Shown here: piece by piece, positions 18,284 through 28,829 of the stretch | Layout of the letters: every line of letters starts with the position of its first letter | Numbering within the stretch: the first letter of the stretch is position 1 | Source: Sphingobacteriales bacterium | Lineage (GTDB): Bacteria > Bacteroidota > Bacteroidia > Chitinophagales > LD1 | Length of the DNA: 64,000 nt | Assembly: GCA_018262795.1 (NCBI GenBank) | Contig: JADFDM010000005.1 | Span: forward strand, 186,001-250,000 | Direction of reading: 5' to 3' | Translations under genes and position numbers: made by a program | The notes under the pieces: generated by a model | What the model was told of the DNA's origin: nothing | The model's input: only the letters and a program-made list of their open reading frames with translations | The model's database searches: none

Positions 18284-19618
18284 CTACTTTTCATGCTTCC
18301 GGCTGGCTAAGGCATCGCCTTCTACATGTCCGGTGCGCTTGAGATGGTTTTTTGCTTGGTGATTGGCAATACTGATTCCCATTTTCAAAATCAACGCTTT
18401 ACCCGCAGGAGCTTTCTCCGGATGTTTCTTCCCGGCTCTGATTTTATCAAAGAAATATTTAGTGTATAAAATAGCAAAGGGAGCACAAGGGTTATGCGAT
18501 AGATGCTTACCGAAAACTCGCTTATGTACTTGGTCCGTTCGCTGGTGCATATAATCATAAGCTACTTCAGTGTTCTGATACATCACCTCGTTATCGCCAT
18601 AGCAGGCACACAACTGCATAGGCGCTTTGGGCACCCATTTTACTAAACAGTTCTCCTGCAATTTTCGGGTAAAGGGAAAAGTAGAATCCGATTTAAAGCG
18701 AGCGAGCAAACTATCCACCACCATATCACCCGGTATTTTTGGCAATATGGAATTTACATACCCATAATCTACCGAGCGCGGCTGTTTAAATGCTTTCTCT
18801 AATTCATCCTTATAAGGCTCCTTAAAAACATCATACACATTCCCCGGTAATAAATGATAGGCATACTGATAAGAGATGAGCAGATAAGGCAGGTAATGCG
18901 GCTGATCGTATTTGCGAAACATTGTTTTTGCTTGCGCTCCCGTCATATCATAAGCCCCTGACATGGGCGATGAGGCCGTTAACTTCACCTCGGGGAAAGC
19001 GCCCGACTCCAACATTTTATGCGTAGCCATAGCGGCATGCCCCCCCTGCGAATAGCCAGTGAGGAACAACTGACCCGAAGTGCTTCTTCCTATCTTCGGA
19101 TAAATTTCACGGCAGGCCTTTATCATATAAATCACTGACATGGCCTCTGTCCAACTATCCTGATACACATGCTGCTTCTCTCCTCCACCAAGACCGTAGT
19201 AGTAAGGGAAAAGTGCCACATAATTATCTACTGCGTGCATCATAGTGACCACTTGCTCTAAATCATCAATCCCGCAGCTTTGTGCAATTGAAATTCTTGT
19301 TCCGTGGCAGTACACCATTTCAGCCGCAGGGATTTCGGTTTTAGGCACATACATCACCCCTTTTGCAATAATAAAACTACTGTCTAACCACAGGCCTTTA
19401 TAGGTCACTTCATACATATCCACGGCATTCCGCACCTTATCTACTATCTGCGGAATGTGATGAGTCTTCCAAAATCGGTCTAAGGAATCCTTCGTGTAAC
19501 TATATTTTAATTCATAGCTCACCAAGTAATGGTCGGGCGGGGTAAATGCTGCGTGTGAAGAGACCTGAATACCTAGAAACAGCAGGCTGAAGAGCAGGAT
19601 GCGAAGTACATTTTTCAT
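18284..19618 (-). CDS. Secreted alpha/beta hydrolase, secretory lipase-like
   Basis: Signal peptide; nucleophile elbow LTGYSQGGHAAMA. Confidence 0.75.
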   Translation of the reverse strand: MKNVLRILLFSLLFLGIQVSSHAAFTPPDHYLVSYELKYSYTKDSLDRFWKTHHIPQIVDKVRNAVDMYEVTYKGLWLDSSFIIAKGVMYVPKTEIPAAEMVYCHGTRISIAQSCGIDDLEQVVTMMHAVDNYVALFPYYYGLGGGEKQHVYQDSWTEAMSVIYMIKACREIYPKIGRSTSGQLFLTGYSQGGHAAMATHKMLESGAFPEVKLTASSPMSGAYDMTGAQAKTMFRKYDQPHYLPYLLISYQYAYHLLPGNVYDVFKEPYKDELEKAFKQPRSVDYGYVNSILPKIPGDMVVDSLLARFKSDSTFPFTRKLQENCLVKWVPKAPMQLCACYGDNEVMYQNTEVAYDYMHQRTDQVHKRVFGKHLSHNPCAPFAILYTKYFFDKIRAGKKHPEKAPAGKALILKMGISIANHQAKNHLKRTGHVEGDALASRKHEK

Positions 19619-19783
19619 AATTTGTAGAATCGAAGAGTTTGGATGGCGATGTTACGGAAAATTCATCTCGTTTATGGTAGCCCACCTCAAAACTTTTGTT
19701 ATCAGTAACAGCGGAATTGTCGCCCTGCGACTTGCTATCACCTGGTTTAGGCAGTTTATCTATTTTAGCGGTCGCAAAAATCT

Positions 19784-20728
19784 ATGAATAAAATTCCTCT
19801 TTCCCTTTTCGGTCTGCTACTTCTGGCCTCTTCGTGTTGCAACAAATTACCGGTAGATCCCGCTTTTGCTTTGCGCTCAGTAAATGTTCCGGCAGATTCT
19901 ATCACATTTGCAGTGATTGGCGATTATGGAACAGACGATCCGGTAGAGGGAGAAGTAGCCAATATGGTAAAATCATGGAACCCCGATTTCATAATCACTA
20001 CTGGTGACAACAACTATCCTTTGGGGGCAGCCGGCACCATTCAAAAGAACATCGGTAAATATTATTGCGACTACATCTACAATCCCGATGCTCCCACAAA
20101 CCAGCAATGCCACGGCAAAGCCGAAGCAGAAAAGCAGAATCGTTTTTTTCCCAGCCCCGGAAACCACGATAACTATTCCGCCCCACCTATGCAACCTTAC
20201 TTAGACTATTTCAGCCTGCCGGGCGATGAGCGGAACTATGAATTTACTTGGGGGCCGGTTCATTTTTACTCCATGAACTCCGGGAAAGCAGGAGGTATGA
20301 AGTGCTGCAACTCCTCCGAAGCAAAATGGCTGAAAGCGGCTACCTCCCAAAGTGAGAAGCCTTTCAACTTCGTTTACTTTCATCACCCGCCTTACTCCGT
20401 GAGTAATCACGGAGGTGCTGCTGATTTGCGCTGGCCTTTCGGTGATTGGAAGATAGATGCCGTTTTAAGCGGACATGAACACGTGTATGAAAAGGTGATT
20501 GATAAAACAAATCCCACCCCAGTTTATTTAATATGTGGCAACAGCGGACGAGAACACTTGTATAGCTGCGATGCCAACCCTTTAGATGCGAATCGCTTTG
20601 ATGTTCGCTGCGACAATACACACTTTGGTGCTATTCGAGTAAAGGTAAATGCCACACAAGCCGTTTTTGAGTATTTTACTACTTCTGACCTCGTGAACCC
20701 GGCCGACATTTACATCATCCACAAATAA
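19784..20728 (+). CDS. Metallophosphoesterase, purple acid phosphatase-like, lipoprotein
   Basis: LASSCCNK lipobox; GDYGTDD, TTGDNNYP, GNHDN and GHEHVYEK motifs. Confidence 0.85.
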   Translation: MNKIPLSLFGLLLLASSCCNKLPVDPAFALRSVNVPADSITFAVIGDYGTDDPVEGEVANMVKSWNPDFIITTGDNNYPLGAAGTIQKNIGKYYCDYIYNPDAPTNQQCHGKAEAEKQNRFFPSPGNHDNYSAPPMQPYLDYFSLPGDERNYEFTWGPVHFYSMNSGKAGGMKCCNSSEAKWLKAATSQSEKPFNFVYFHHPPYSVSNHGGAADLRWPFGDWKIDAVLSGHEHVYEKVIDKTNPTPVYLICGNSGREHLYSCDANPLDANRFDVRCDNTHFGAIRVKVNATQAVFEYFTTSDLVNPADIYIIHK

Positions 20729-20733
20729 TTCCT

Positions 20734-21024
20734 ATGATTATCAATGCCACCATACAGGTAATTCCCCTATCCGCTGTTACCGAAGCCTTACCGATAGTGG
20801 ATGAAGCTATTGCACTTATCCAGCAATCGGGAATAAGCTACACCGTAGGAGCTTTTGAAACCACACTGGAAGGAGAATATGAAGCCGTGCAACAGTTGAT
20901 TCGGCAAGTAGAGGATTTCTGTTACAACAATAAACAACGGCAATTTTTAGTTTATACTAAACTCCATATTTGTGGCGGAACAGATATTCTGGCAGGTGAT
21001 AAAACCGATAAATTCAGACAGTAA
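20734..21024 (+). CDS. YkoF/MTH1187-like thiamine-binding family protein
   Basis: 96-aa ORF with IQVIPLS...YTVGAFETTLEGEYEAV pattern. Confidence 0.6.
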   Translation: MIINATIQVIPLSAVTEALPIVDEAIALIQQSGISYTVGAFETTLEGEYEAVQQLIRQVEDFCYNNKQRQFLVYTKLHICGGTDILAGDKTDKFRQ

Positions 21025-21031
21025 ATAATGA

Positions 21032-21064
21032 TTTGCAAATCTGTTTTTCCTTTTCTTATTTTTG
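21032..21064 (+). promoter_or_regulatory. Bacteroidetes-type promoter upstream of infC
   Basis: TTTG (21032-21035), N21, TATTTTTG (21057-21064), matching TTTG/TAnnTTTG. Confidence 0.55.
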
Positions 21065-21098
21065 CAGGTCAAAATTAATCACTTAAACAAAGCATCAT

Positions 21099-21668
21099 TT
21101 GAATCCAAAACCAAGTTCCTTCCGGCCACGTTTCGGCCGCCCTCCTTTTAAAAAAGAATTAGAACACAACATCAACGAAAAAATCAGACACCCCGAAGTG
21201 AGAGTGGTAGGGGAGAATGTAGAGCCGGGAGTATATCCCATCCGGCAGGCTATTGAATTAGCCACCAGCAAAGGGCTTGACTTAGTTGAAATTTCTCCGA
21301 ATGCCAACCCACCGGTTTGTCGTGTGGTGGACTACAATAAATTTCTGTACGAAAAGAAAAAGAAAGAGAAGGAAATTAAGGCTAACAGTAAAAAGGTAGA
21401 AGTAAAAGAAATACGCTTTACTCCAAATACTGACGAGCATGATGTGGAATTTAAGGCGAAACATGCCGAGAGTTTCCTCAAAGACGGAAACAAAGTGCGC
21501 ACTTATGTGATGTTTCGCGGGCGCTCTATTGTATTTAAAGAAAGAGGGGAACTCCTTCTTCTTCAATTTGCCGACCGCTTAAAAGAAGTAGGAGTGGTAG
21601 AACAACTCCCCACCTTAGAAGGCAAAAGGATGTTTATGACGCTGGCCCCCAAGACAAAAAAGAAGTAA
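21099..21668 (+). CDS. infC: Translation initiation factor IF-3
   Basis: [13 protein letters not shown]...[30 protein letters not shown] start codon. Confidence 0.95.
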   Translation: MNPKPSSFRPRFGRPPFKKELEHNINEKIRHPEVRVVGENVEPGVYPIRQAIELATSKGLDLVEISPNANPPVCRVVDYNKFLYEKKKKEKEIKANSKKVEVKEIRFTPNTDEHDVEFKAKHAESFLKDGNKVRTYVMFRGRSIVFKERGELLLLQFADRLKEVGVVEQLPTLEGKRMFMTLAPKTKKK

Positions 21669-21688
21669 GCCCCTTATTATTCAGATAT

Positions 21689-21726
21689 GAAAAGAGCTGC
21701 CTTGAGCGGCTCTTTTTCTTTTTTAG
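21689..21726 (+). terminator. Terminator/attenuator between infC and rpmI
   Basis: AAAAGAGC-TGCCTTGAGCG-GCTCTTTTTCTTTTTT hairpin with T tract. Confidence 0.75.
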
Positions 21727-21730
21727 GCCG

Positions 21731-21761
21731 TTTGGATTTGTAGAAACTATCTCTATATTTG
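21731..21761 (+). promoter_or_regulatory. Bacteroidetes-type promoter upstream of rpmI
   Basis: TTTG (21731-21734), N19, TATATTTG (21754-21761). Confidence 0.6.
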
Positions 21762-21786
21762 CGCTCCCAAAATCCAAAAGAGCATC

Positions 21787-21984
21787 ATGCCAAAGCAAAA
21801 GACAAATTCCGGTGCAAAGAAGAGATTCAAAGTAACCGGATCAGGTAAGATAAAGCGCGGTAAAGCATTTAAACGCCACCTGCTGGGTCGTAAAAGCAAG
21901 AAAAGAAAAGAAGAACTCAGCAAGTCATCTGTGGTTCATCCGAGCGATGAGCACAGAGTGAAACTTATGTTGGGTATGGCTTAA
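21787..21984 (+). CDS. rpmI: 50S ribosomal protein L35
   Basis: [33 protein letters not shown]. Confidence 0.97.
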   Translation: MPKQKTNSGAKKRFKVTGSGKIKRGKAFKRHLLGRKSKKRKEELSKSSVVHPSDEHRVKLMLGMA

Positions 21985-22024
21985 TTATTTAACTCGGTTT
22001 GTTCAAAGAAAAAATTAAAAAGAA

Positions 22025-22369
22025 ATGCCACGTTCCGTCAATTCAGTAGCCTCCAAAGCAAGAAGAAAAAAAGTTCTCAAAAAATCGAAAGGTTACTTCC
22101 TTAGCAGAAGCAATGTATATACCGTAGCCAAAAATGCGGTTGAAAAAGCTGGTCTTTATTCTTACATCGGTCGTAAACTTAAAAAGAGAGACTACAGAAA
22201 TCTTTGGATCACCCGTATCAATGCGGCTGTTCGTGAGCATGGCTTAACTTATTCCAGATTCATTTCTAAGTTAGCGGAAGCAAACATTGATTTGAACCGT
22301 AAAGTTTTGGCCGATTTAGCGCTTAACAACCCTGCTGCATTCAAAGCAATAGTGGATAAAGTTAAATAG
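22025..22369 (+). CDS. rplT: 50S ribosomal protein L20
   Basis: [24 protein letters not shown]...[14 protein letters not shown]. Confidence 0.97.
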   Translation: MPRSVNSVASKARRKKVLKKSKGYFLSRSNVYTVAKNAVEKAGLYSYIGRKLKKRDYRNLWITRINAAVREHGLTYSRFISKLAEANIDLNRKVLADLALNNPAAFKAIVDKVK

Positions 22370-22400
22370 TCACTAACTCTTAGTGTTTTCATAGGTTCAA

Positions 22401-22437
22401 AGTTGGTCGTCCGCAAGGGCGACCTTCTTAGTTTTAA
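22401..22437 (+). terminator. Probable terminator after rplT
   Basis: GGTCGTCC-GCAA-GGGCGACC hairpin followed by a T-rich run. Confidence 0.55.
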
Positions 22438-22527
22438 GGATATGCTGAGAACAAAATTTAAACCCTCCCAATTCGACTTACTAAAAGTTGATAATAATTC
22501 CTTGTCAAAAAACACGATTCGCTAACA

Positions 22528-24447
22528 TTGCACCCAACTCAAAATCCAATGTCACAGGAAAACGGAACCGTAGCCACCAAGAAAAAATTTACTCCAAAAG
22601 ACATCAAGGAAGCCATCAAAATTTATCGCTTCATCATTCCCTATAAATGGCATTTTATTATCGGAATGATTTGCTTAGTTATCTCTACCGGAGTAGTTTC
22701 ATTCATCCCCGGAGGTTTTGGCCAGTTGATTGATGCGGGGCTGCCTGCTAAGGAAGCCATTGACAAGGCCTATAAGACCCTTCAAACCGATATGCCTGCC
22801 GAACAAAAGGTGGCTGAGTTGCACCAGCAGTTAGGCTCTTACAAGGATGCTATTAACCCGGAGAAGCTAAAAAACACCGGTATTTTATTAGGGGCGATCC
22901 TGCTGATACAAGCGGTGCTCTCCTTCTTCCGAATTTATCTGTTCGAATATGTGAGCCAAAACGCCATGGCCTCTATCCGTAAAACTTTGTATGAAAAGAT
23001 TATCACTCTTCCCATTTACTTCTTTGAGGAAAACCGCGTAGGAAACCTCACTTCGCGCATTTCCTCTGACGTGTCGCAATTACAAGATTCACTCTCCAAT
23101 CAACTGGCGTTTTTTGTGAGGCAGTTAGTGCTGCCTATTGTTTGCATTCCACTATTGCTGAAAGTGTCGTGGAAACTCGCGCTCATCATTATCGCCATCC
23201 TTCCCATACTTATTCTGGCGGCCGTGTTGTTCGGAAGATTTATCCGCAAAATATCCAGAGCTGCTCAAGATGAGTTGGCAGAGTCGAACACCATTGTAGA
23301 AGAAACTTTTCAGGCAGTAGATGTGGTGAAAGCCTTCACCAACGAAGCCTACGAAACACTTCGCTATGGAGCCATTAACCGAAACGTAGCTGCCATTGGA
23401 ATGCACGCGGCTAAGTACCGCGCAGCCTTTGTTTCCTTCATCATCTTTGTGATGTTTGGCGCGATCGTGGGCTTGGTGTATGCCGGGATGAACGAAGTAG
23501 CCAAAGGCGTAGATCACGGAGGGATTTCGATGGGTGATTTAATCCAGTTTTTCTTGCTTACCATATTTATCGGAAGCGCGCTTGCCGGACTTAGCGAAAC
23601 CTATTCTATTCTACAAAAAACACTGGGGGCATCGGAGCGCATCAATGAAATTTTAGATGAAAAAAGTGAAACTTTTATTGCAGATGAAAATATAGATGAG
23701 CGAATCGAAGGAAACGTAGAGTATAAAAATGTTCACTTTTCGTACCCATCGCGCAAGGATACAGAACTATTCAGCGGCCTCAGTTTTGAAGTGAAAGCCG
23801 GGCAGAAAATTGCTTTGGTGGGGCCCAGCGGTTCGGGCAAATCCACCATTATTAAATTACTCAGCGGGCTGTACCCTTTCGACAAAGGCGATATTATTAT
23901 TGACGGTAAAAGTATTCGCGATTACAACATCACGGCACTTCGCAAAAATTTCGGTACCGTGCCTCAGGAAACCATCCTGTTTGGCGGTACCATCATGGAG
24001 AACATTGCCTACGGCAAAACTACCGCTTCGGAGGAAGACATCCGAAACGCAGCTCGCAGAGCCAATGCGTATGATTTTATTGAATCGTTTCCCGAAAAGT
24101 TCAATACTCTGGTGGGTGAACGCGGGGTGAAACTCTCCGGTGGGCAAAAACAACGCATCGCCATTGCGCGCGCCATCCTTCGCGACCCTAAAATTTTGAT
24201 ACTGGACGAAGCCACCTCGGCTTTGGATAGTGAAAGTGAGAAATTGGTCAAGGATGCGCTAAACGAATTGATGAAAAACCGTACAACATTTATTATTGCG
24301 CACCGTTTAAGCACCATTCGCGAAGCAGATGTAATCTTAGTCATCAACCGAGGCAAAATTGTAGAAATGGGAACCCATGCACAGCTATCGGAAATGGAAA
24401 ACGGGTTGTACAGTAATTTGCTAAAACTTCAGTACGAGGTAGAATAG
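22528..24447 (+). CDS. ABC transporter, fused permease and ATPase (MsbA-like exporter)
   Basis: Walker A GPSGSGKST, signature LSGGQKQRIAIARA, Walker B ILILDEATSALD; six-TM permease. Confidence 0.93.
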   Translation: MHPTQNPMSQENGTVATKKKFTPKDIKEAIKIYRFIIPYKWHFIIGMICLVISTGVVSFIPGGFGQLIDAGLPAKEAIDKAYKTLQTDMPAEQKVAELHQQLGSYKDAINPEKLKNTGILLGAILLIQAVLSFFRIYLFEYVSQNAMASIRKTLYEKIITLPIYFFEENRVGNLTSRISSDVSQLQDSLSNQLAFFVRQLVLPIVCIPLLLKVSWKLALIIIAILPILILAAVLFGRFIRKISRAAQDELAESNTIVEETFQAVDVVKAFTNEAYETLRYGAINRNVAAIGMHAAKYRAAFVSFIIFVMFGAIVGLVYAGMNEVAKGVDHGGISMGDLIQFFLLTIFIGSALAGLSETYSILQKTLGASERINEILDEKSETFIADENIDERIEGNVEYKNVHFSYPSRKDTELFSGLSFEVKAGQKIALVGPSGSGKSTIIKLLSGLYPFDKGDIIIDGKSIRDYNITALRKNFGTVPQETILFGGTIMENIAYGKTTASEEDIRNAARRANAYDFIESFPEKFNTLVGERGVKLSGGQKQRIAIARAILRDPKILILDEATSALDSESEKLVKDALNELMKNRTTFIIAHRLSTIREADVILVINRGKIVEMGTHAQLSEMENGLYSNLLKLQYEVE

Positions 24448-24517
24448 CAGTTCATAAAATGATTCATTAAACATTCACACCACAACTACCGAAAAGCAAA
24501 ATCTCTTTCGATAAAAA

Positions 24518-25531
24518 ATGAAAATCTCCGCCTCGCTATATTCCTACTGTAAAGACAAAAGCTTAGAGAGTTTAGTGAAGGAATTAGACTCGCACAACAT
24601 TGACATGTTTCATATTGATTGTGCCGATGACGAATCCGTATTTGAGGACATACAAAAAATCAGATCGCTTAGCAATACTCCGATTGACCTGCACATTATT
24701 TCTGAACATCCGGAGAAATACTTTGATCGGATAGAAGAGTTGCGAATAGAGTACGTTTGTTTCCAGTATGAAAACCTGAAGAAACTTCCGAAACTGCCCA
24801 AGAGCAAATACACTCATTTCGGTTTGTCATTTGTTTCAGATACCCCGACCGATATTTTTGAAAAAGCAAAGGACAGCTATTCTTTCGCTTTGATGATGGC
24901 CACTGCTCCGGGCGTAAGCGGAGGTGTTTTCAACGGTAAAAACTTTCGCAAAATCATTGCTTTCCGCAATCGTTTTCCCCAAACGAAAGTGCATGTGGAC
25001 GGTGGCATAAACGATCAAATCGCTTTCATTCTGCGACTGTTGGGGGCCGATGTCATTGTGTCGGGCAGCTACTTAGTAAACCACGATTCTATTGGCGCGG
25101 GTATTCGCAGTTTTCATAAAACGCCCAACGGCAACGCCCCGGTAGCCTACAAACTATCCGACTTCTCTACTCCGGCTGCCGACCTCCCGGTTATCAATGA
25201 AAGCGATGTTTCGTTTAAATCAGTGTTAGAACTCATTGACCAATACAAACAGGGATTCGCCTTAGTTACCGACAGCAATGGAAGACTCAGTGGTGTTATC
25301 AGCAATGCCGATGTACGAAAAGGCTTGTTGAGAAATTTAGACGAACTAAATGAAGTAAAACCGGATGATATTATCAACCGAAATCCGATTTCTATACGCG
25401 AAGATGCCAGCCTTACCGACATGATTCGCCTACTCAATAATCTGAACTTTATTGTGCTATTTTTACCCGTCATTGATGCGCAGAAAAAATTGAAAGGCGC
25501 AGTTTTATTGAACCGATTGACCCGCGTTTAA
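24518..25531 (+). CDS. Ribulose-phosphate 3-epimerase-like TIM barrel fused to a CBS-domain pair
   Basis: HIDCADD, DLHII, VHVDGGI, GADVIVSGSYLV barrel motifs; C-terminal GFALVTDSNGRLSGVISNADVRKGLL (CBS). Confidence 0.75.
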   Translation: MKISASLYSYCKDKSLESLVKELDSHNIDMFHIDCADDESVFEDIQKIRSLSNTPIDLHIISEHPEKYFDRIEELRIEYVCFQYENLKKLPKLPKSKYTHFGLSFVSDTPTDIFEKAKDSYSFALMMATAPGVSGGVFNGKNFRKIIAFRNRFPQTKVHVDGGINDQIAFILRLLGADVIVSGSYLVNHDSIGAGIRSFHKTPNGNAPVAYKLSDFSTPAADLPVINESDVSFKSVLELIDQYKQGFALVTDSNGRLSGVISNADVRKGLLRNLDELNEVKPDDIINRNPISIREDASLTDMIRLLNNLNFIVLFLPVIDAQKKLKGAVLLNRLTRV

Positions 25532-26527
25532 ATGATAATCCACCTCAAAGAATCTGTGAGCCGCCAACAGGCCGAGCAATTAGCTGAAAAATACCAATCC
25601 GTCCTTTTTGAAAATGGAAATAGGGTGCTGGTTACCTCTTCCAAAATAAAAAAAGCAGCCCCCGAATTAGAGCAAGTGGCAGATAAGGTATTTGTAACCG
25701 ATACCGATATTCAATTAGCAAGTCGGCAATATCTCTCTGCAAAGCGAGAAATTAATATGGGCGATTTTACCATTGGCGGAACCACCAACAACACCTTGGT
25801 GATTACCGGCCCCTGCTCGGTAGAGTCTAATGAGCAAATAGTAGCCGCTGCTGAACTGTGTGTAGAGTTAGGAGTAAAAGTGCTTCGGGCGGGGGCCTAT
25901 AAGCCTCGCACTTCACCCTACACCTTTCAAGGATTAGGCTTGCAAGGGCTGCAACTATTAGATGAAATGCGCAGTAAGTACGGGCTTAAAATTATTACAG
26001 AGGTGCGCGACAGCACCCATACCGATGAAGTAATTGAATATGCCGACATTATTCAAATTGGCGCAAAAAGTATGTACGACCACGGCATTCTGCGCAAATG
26101 TGGCAATACCAACAAACCGGTTCTTCTAAAGCGCGGCTTTGGTACCAGCCTTCAGGAATTTGTGCAAGCGGCAGAGTTTATACTCAGCGGAGGGAATGCA
26201 AAGGTGATTTTATGTGAGCGCGGTATCCGCACCTTCGAAACTAAAACTCGGTTTACCTTAGACCTTTGCGGAGTGGCCTGGCTGAAAGAATACACCAACC
26301 TACCGGTAATTTTAGATCCCAGTCACGCTATCGGCTATGCTTATGGAGTACCTGACCTTGCTCGTGCCTGTGTGGCGATGGGCATTGATGGCTTACTGAT
26401 TGAATCGCACCCCAACCCTAAAGTGGCGAAGAGCGATGCCGAGCAGCAACTCAATTTTGAAGAATTCAGAAATCTGCATGTTAGTTTGAAAAAAGTAGCA
26501 GAGGCGGTAGGCTACCAAATAATCTGA
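25532..26527 (+). CDS. aroF: 3-deoxy-7-phosphoheptulonate (DAHP) synthase
   Basis: GPCSVESNEQIV, LRAGAYKPRTSPYTFQGLG, PVILDPSHAIG. Confidence 0.93.
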   Translation: MIIHLKESVSRQQAEQLAEKYQSVLFENGNRVLVTSSKIKKAAPELEQVADKVFVTDTDIQLASRQYLSAKREINMGDFTIGGTTNNTLVITGPCSVESNEQIVAAAELCVELGVKVLRAGAYKPRTSPYTFQGLGLQGLQLLDEMRSKYGLKIITEVRDSTHTDEVIEYADIIQIGAKSMYDHGILRKCGNTNKPVLLKRGFGTSLQEFVQAAEFILSGGNAKVILCERGIRTFETKTRFTLDLCGVAWLKEYTNLPVILDPSHAIGYAYGVPDLARACVAMGIDGLLIESHPNPKVAKSDAEQQLNFEEFRNLHVSLKKVAEAVGYQII

Positions 26528-26537
26528 TTGAAACACA

Positions 26538-27704
26538 GTGGAAGATAAGTATTTACAAAGAGGCGTTTCTGCCGGAAAAGAAGAAGTGCATGACGCGGTA
26601 AAGGATCTGTACCACGGTCTTTACCCCAAGGCATTCTGTAAAATATATCCCGATTACTTAGGCGGCAATAACAACTTCTGCAACGTGATGAGCAGCGATG
26701 GCAGCGGCACCAAATCTATTCTCGCCTACTTGTATTGGAAAGAAACAGGCGACCTCAGTGTTTGGAAAGGCATTGCCGTAGATGCGATGGTGATGAACTT
26801 AGATGATCTGGTTTGCGTAGGCGCTACCGGGCCTTTTCTTTACACCTCTATCATCAACCGAAACAAGCACCTGATAAGTGGAGATGTGATTGCCGAAATT
26901 ATTAAAGGCGGAAAAGAATTTATAGAACTTATGCAGCAGCATGGGGTGCAGATCAATTTGATGGGAGGAGAAACCGCAGACCTAGGTGACTGTGTGCGAA
27001 CTTCCACCGTAGATGCCGCCATGACTGTGCGGATGAAAAAGGAAGATTTAGTGCTGACTAAAAATATTCAGGCGGGCGATGTGATAGTTGGATTAGCTTC
27101 TTACGGACAAGCTACTTACGAAACAGAATACAACAGCGGCATCAGCAGTAATGGCCTCACCTCTGCTCGGCACGATGTGCTGACTAAATACTATGCCGAG
27201 AAATATCCGGAAACATTTGACGGGTCGCTCCAAAGTGATTTAGTGTATTGTGGAAGTAGAAAAATGACCGATTCATTAGAAGGCACTTCGCTTAATATTG
27301 GCAAAGCACTCCTGTCGCCTACCCGAACTTTTCTTCCCGTATTAAAAAAGGTGTTGCAAGAAATTCCAAGTGAAGTGCATGGCCTGGTTAACTGCACCGG
27401 TGGTGCCCACACTAAGGTGTTGCACTACATTGAAAATTTGCGCATCGTAAAAAACAATCTGCTACCCATTCCTCCGCTCTTTCAGTTGATTCAAAAAGAA
27501 TCGGGAACCGACTGGAAAGAAATGTTTAAAGTGCTGAACTGTGGCACCCGCATGGAGGTTTATGTGCCCGAAATTTACGCCTCATTAGTCATTGATGTGG
27601 CTAAATCCTATGGCATCGCAGCACAGGTAATTGGTCACGTGGAATCTTCAGAAATAAAAGAAGTGAAGCTCCACTCCGCTTACGGTGATTTCACTTACCG
27701 GTAG
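26538..27704 (+). CDS. purM: Phosphoribosylformylglycinamidine cyclo-ligase (AIR synthetase), GTG start
   Basis: DGSGTKSILAY, LMGGETADLGD, SNGLTSAR, HGLVNCTGGAHTK. Confidence 0.9.
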   Translation: MEDKYLQRGVSAGKEEVHDAVKDLYHGLYPKAFCKIYPDYLGGNNNFCNVMSSDGSGTKSILAYLYWKETGDLSVWKGIAVDAMVMNLDDLVCVGATGPFLYTSIINRNKHLISGDVIAEIIKGGKEFIELMQQHGVQINLMGGETADLGDCVRTSTVDAAMTVRMKKEDLVLTKNIQAGDVIVGLASYGQATYETEYNSGISSNGLTSARHDVLTKYYAEKYPETFDGSLQSDLVYCGSRKMTDSLEGTSLNIGKALLSPTRTFLPVLKKVLQEIPSEVHGLVNCTGGAHTKVLHYIENLRIVKNNLLPIPPLFQLIQKESGTDWKEMFKVLNCGTRMEVYVPEIYASLVIDVAKSYGIAAQVIGHVESSEIKEVKLHSAYGDFTYR

Positions 27705-28643
27705 TTACCAATCCCCAAACAGGTTCACGGCATTTTTCTTTTTCAGGCTTCGCTGGCAACTGTATAGCAGCAACTGATTATTCCGCACCGCGCTGCCGGC
27801 ACCATAGCGAAAAGAGGCTCCCTTCCGACAATCAAAGTAGCGAGTGCTGATGGCCGCCATTTGCACCACCCCATTTTGAAAACCGAGCCGGAATAACTCG
27901 GCACAGCTTTTACCCTCCTTTTTTCCAAAGCCAATCAGAAATATTTTTCCCGAAGAATCGGTCAGTAAATTGATATTCTGATACACACACCAATCGCTTT
28001 TATCGCGAGCATGAAAAGTAGCAATAGAATCAAAATGAAGAGGCGACCCCGCTTTGGAATAATAGAAATCAATATTCCTTGAATCCCAATCAGCAACAGC
28101 TATCAAATACCCATTGTTGAAGGTAGTGAAGCCGGTGGCTCCGGCAGTGGAGCGCTTATAAGTGCCGGAGCGTTCAATGATCTTTTGAACCGGGGCAGTT
28201 GCCGAAGTATCGCGAACATTTATCAATAAGACCTGCGATTTATCTTTGGCAAAATTATCTTCTACTCCTACGGCTACTCTGCCTTCACACCATTGATTTC
28301 CGCCTGCATGGCGGTATGGTTTGTGGAGCAATCGCTGCAACTTGGTCACTCGCCCATCGGGTGACAACGAGGCTTCCACATAATAAGAAAAATGAGCCGA
28401 GCCGGCTGTAATAATAATGTATTCTCTTCCGCTCTCTTCCCATCCTTGTATTCCCTGCAAATGCCCTCCTTTAGGGGGCTTAAATGTAGTATTCTGAAAA
28501 TGGTAAATGCTTGGCCGGCTTGGTATGGCGTTAAATGCTGCTTCCACGTCTGTCAGTCGCTGAGTCTGCGCCAAAGCGCTGGTGACAAACAGTAACTGAA
28601 CGAACAGCACAACGATAACTAAGCGTACTGAAAGGGATTGCAT
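27705..28643 (-). CDS. Hypothetical secreted protein
   Basis: Signal peptide MQSLSVRLVIVVLFVQLLFVTSALAQ; no recognised motif. Confidence 0.7.
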   Translation of the reverse strand: MQSLSVRLVIVVLFVQLLFVTSALAQTQRLTDVEAAFNAIPSRPSIYHFQNTTFKPPKGGHLQGIQGWEESGREYIIITAGSAHFSYYVEASLSPDGRVTKLQRLLHKPYRHAGGNQWCEGRVAVGVEDNFAKDKSQVLLINVRDTSATAPVQKIIERSGTYKRSTAGATGFTTFNNGYLIAVADWDSRNIDFYYSKAGSPLHFDSIATFHARDKSDWCVYQNINLLTDSSGKIFLIGFGKKEGKSCAELFRLGFQNGVVQMAAISTRYFDCRKGASFRYGAGSAVRNNQLLLYSCQRSLKKKNAVNLFGDW

Positions 28644-28829
28644 GTTTCAAAAATAAGACAAGCGGAAAGATGCGAAAACCAAGATTTTCTCACTCACCTA
28701 CGCTTAGAACACAGCCAAAGATTTCAGCACTTTTAGGAGGAATAGCACTTCGCAAGTGTTATATCTCAGAACTATTTCATTCGGTTAGCCTACAGCAGTC
28801 CCGAATTGCTGAGAGTAAACACAGTTTGT

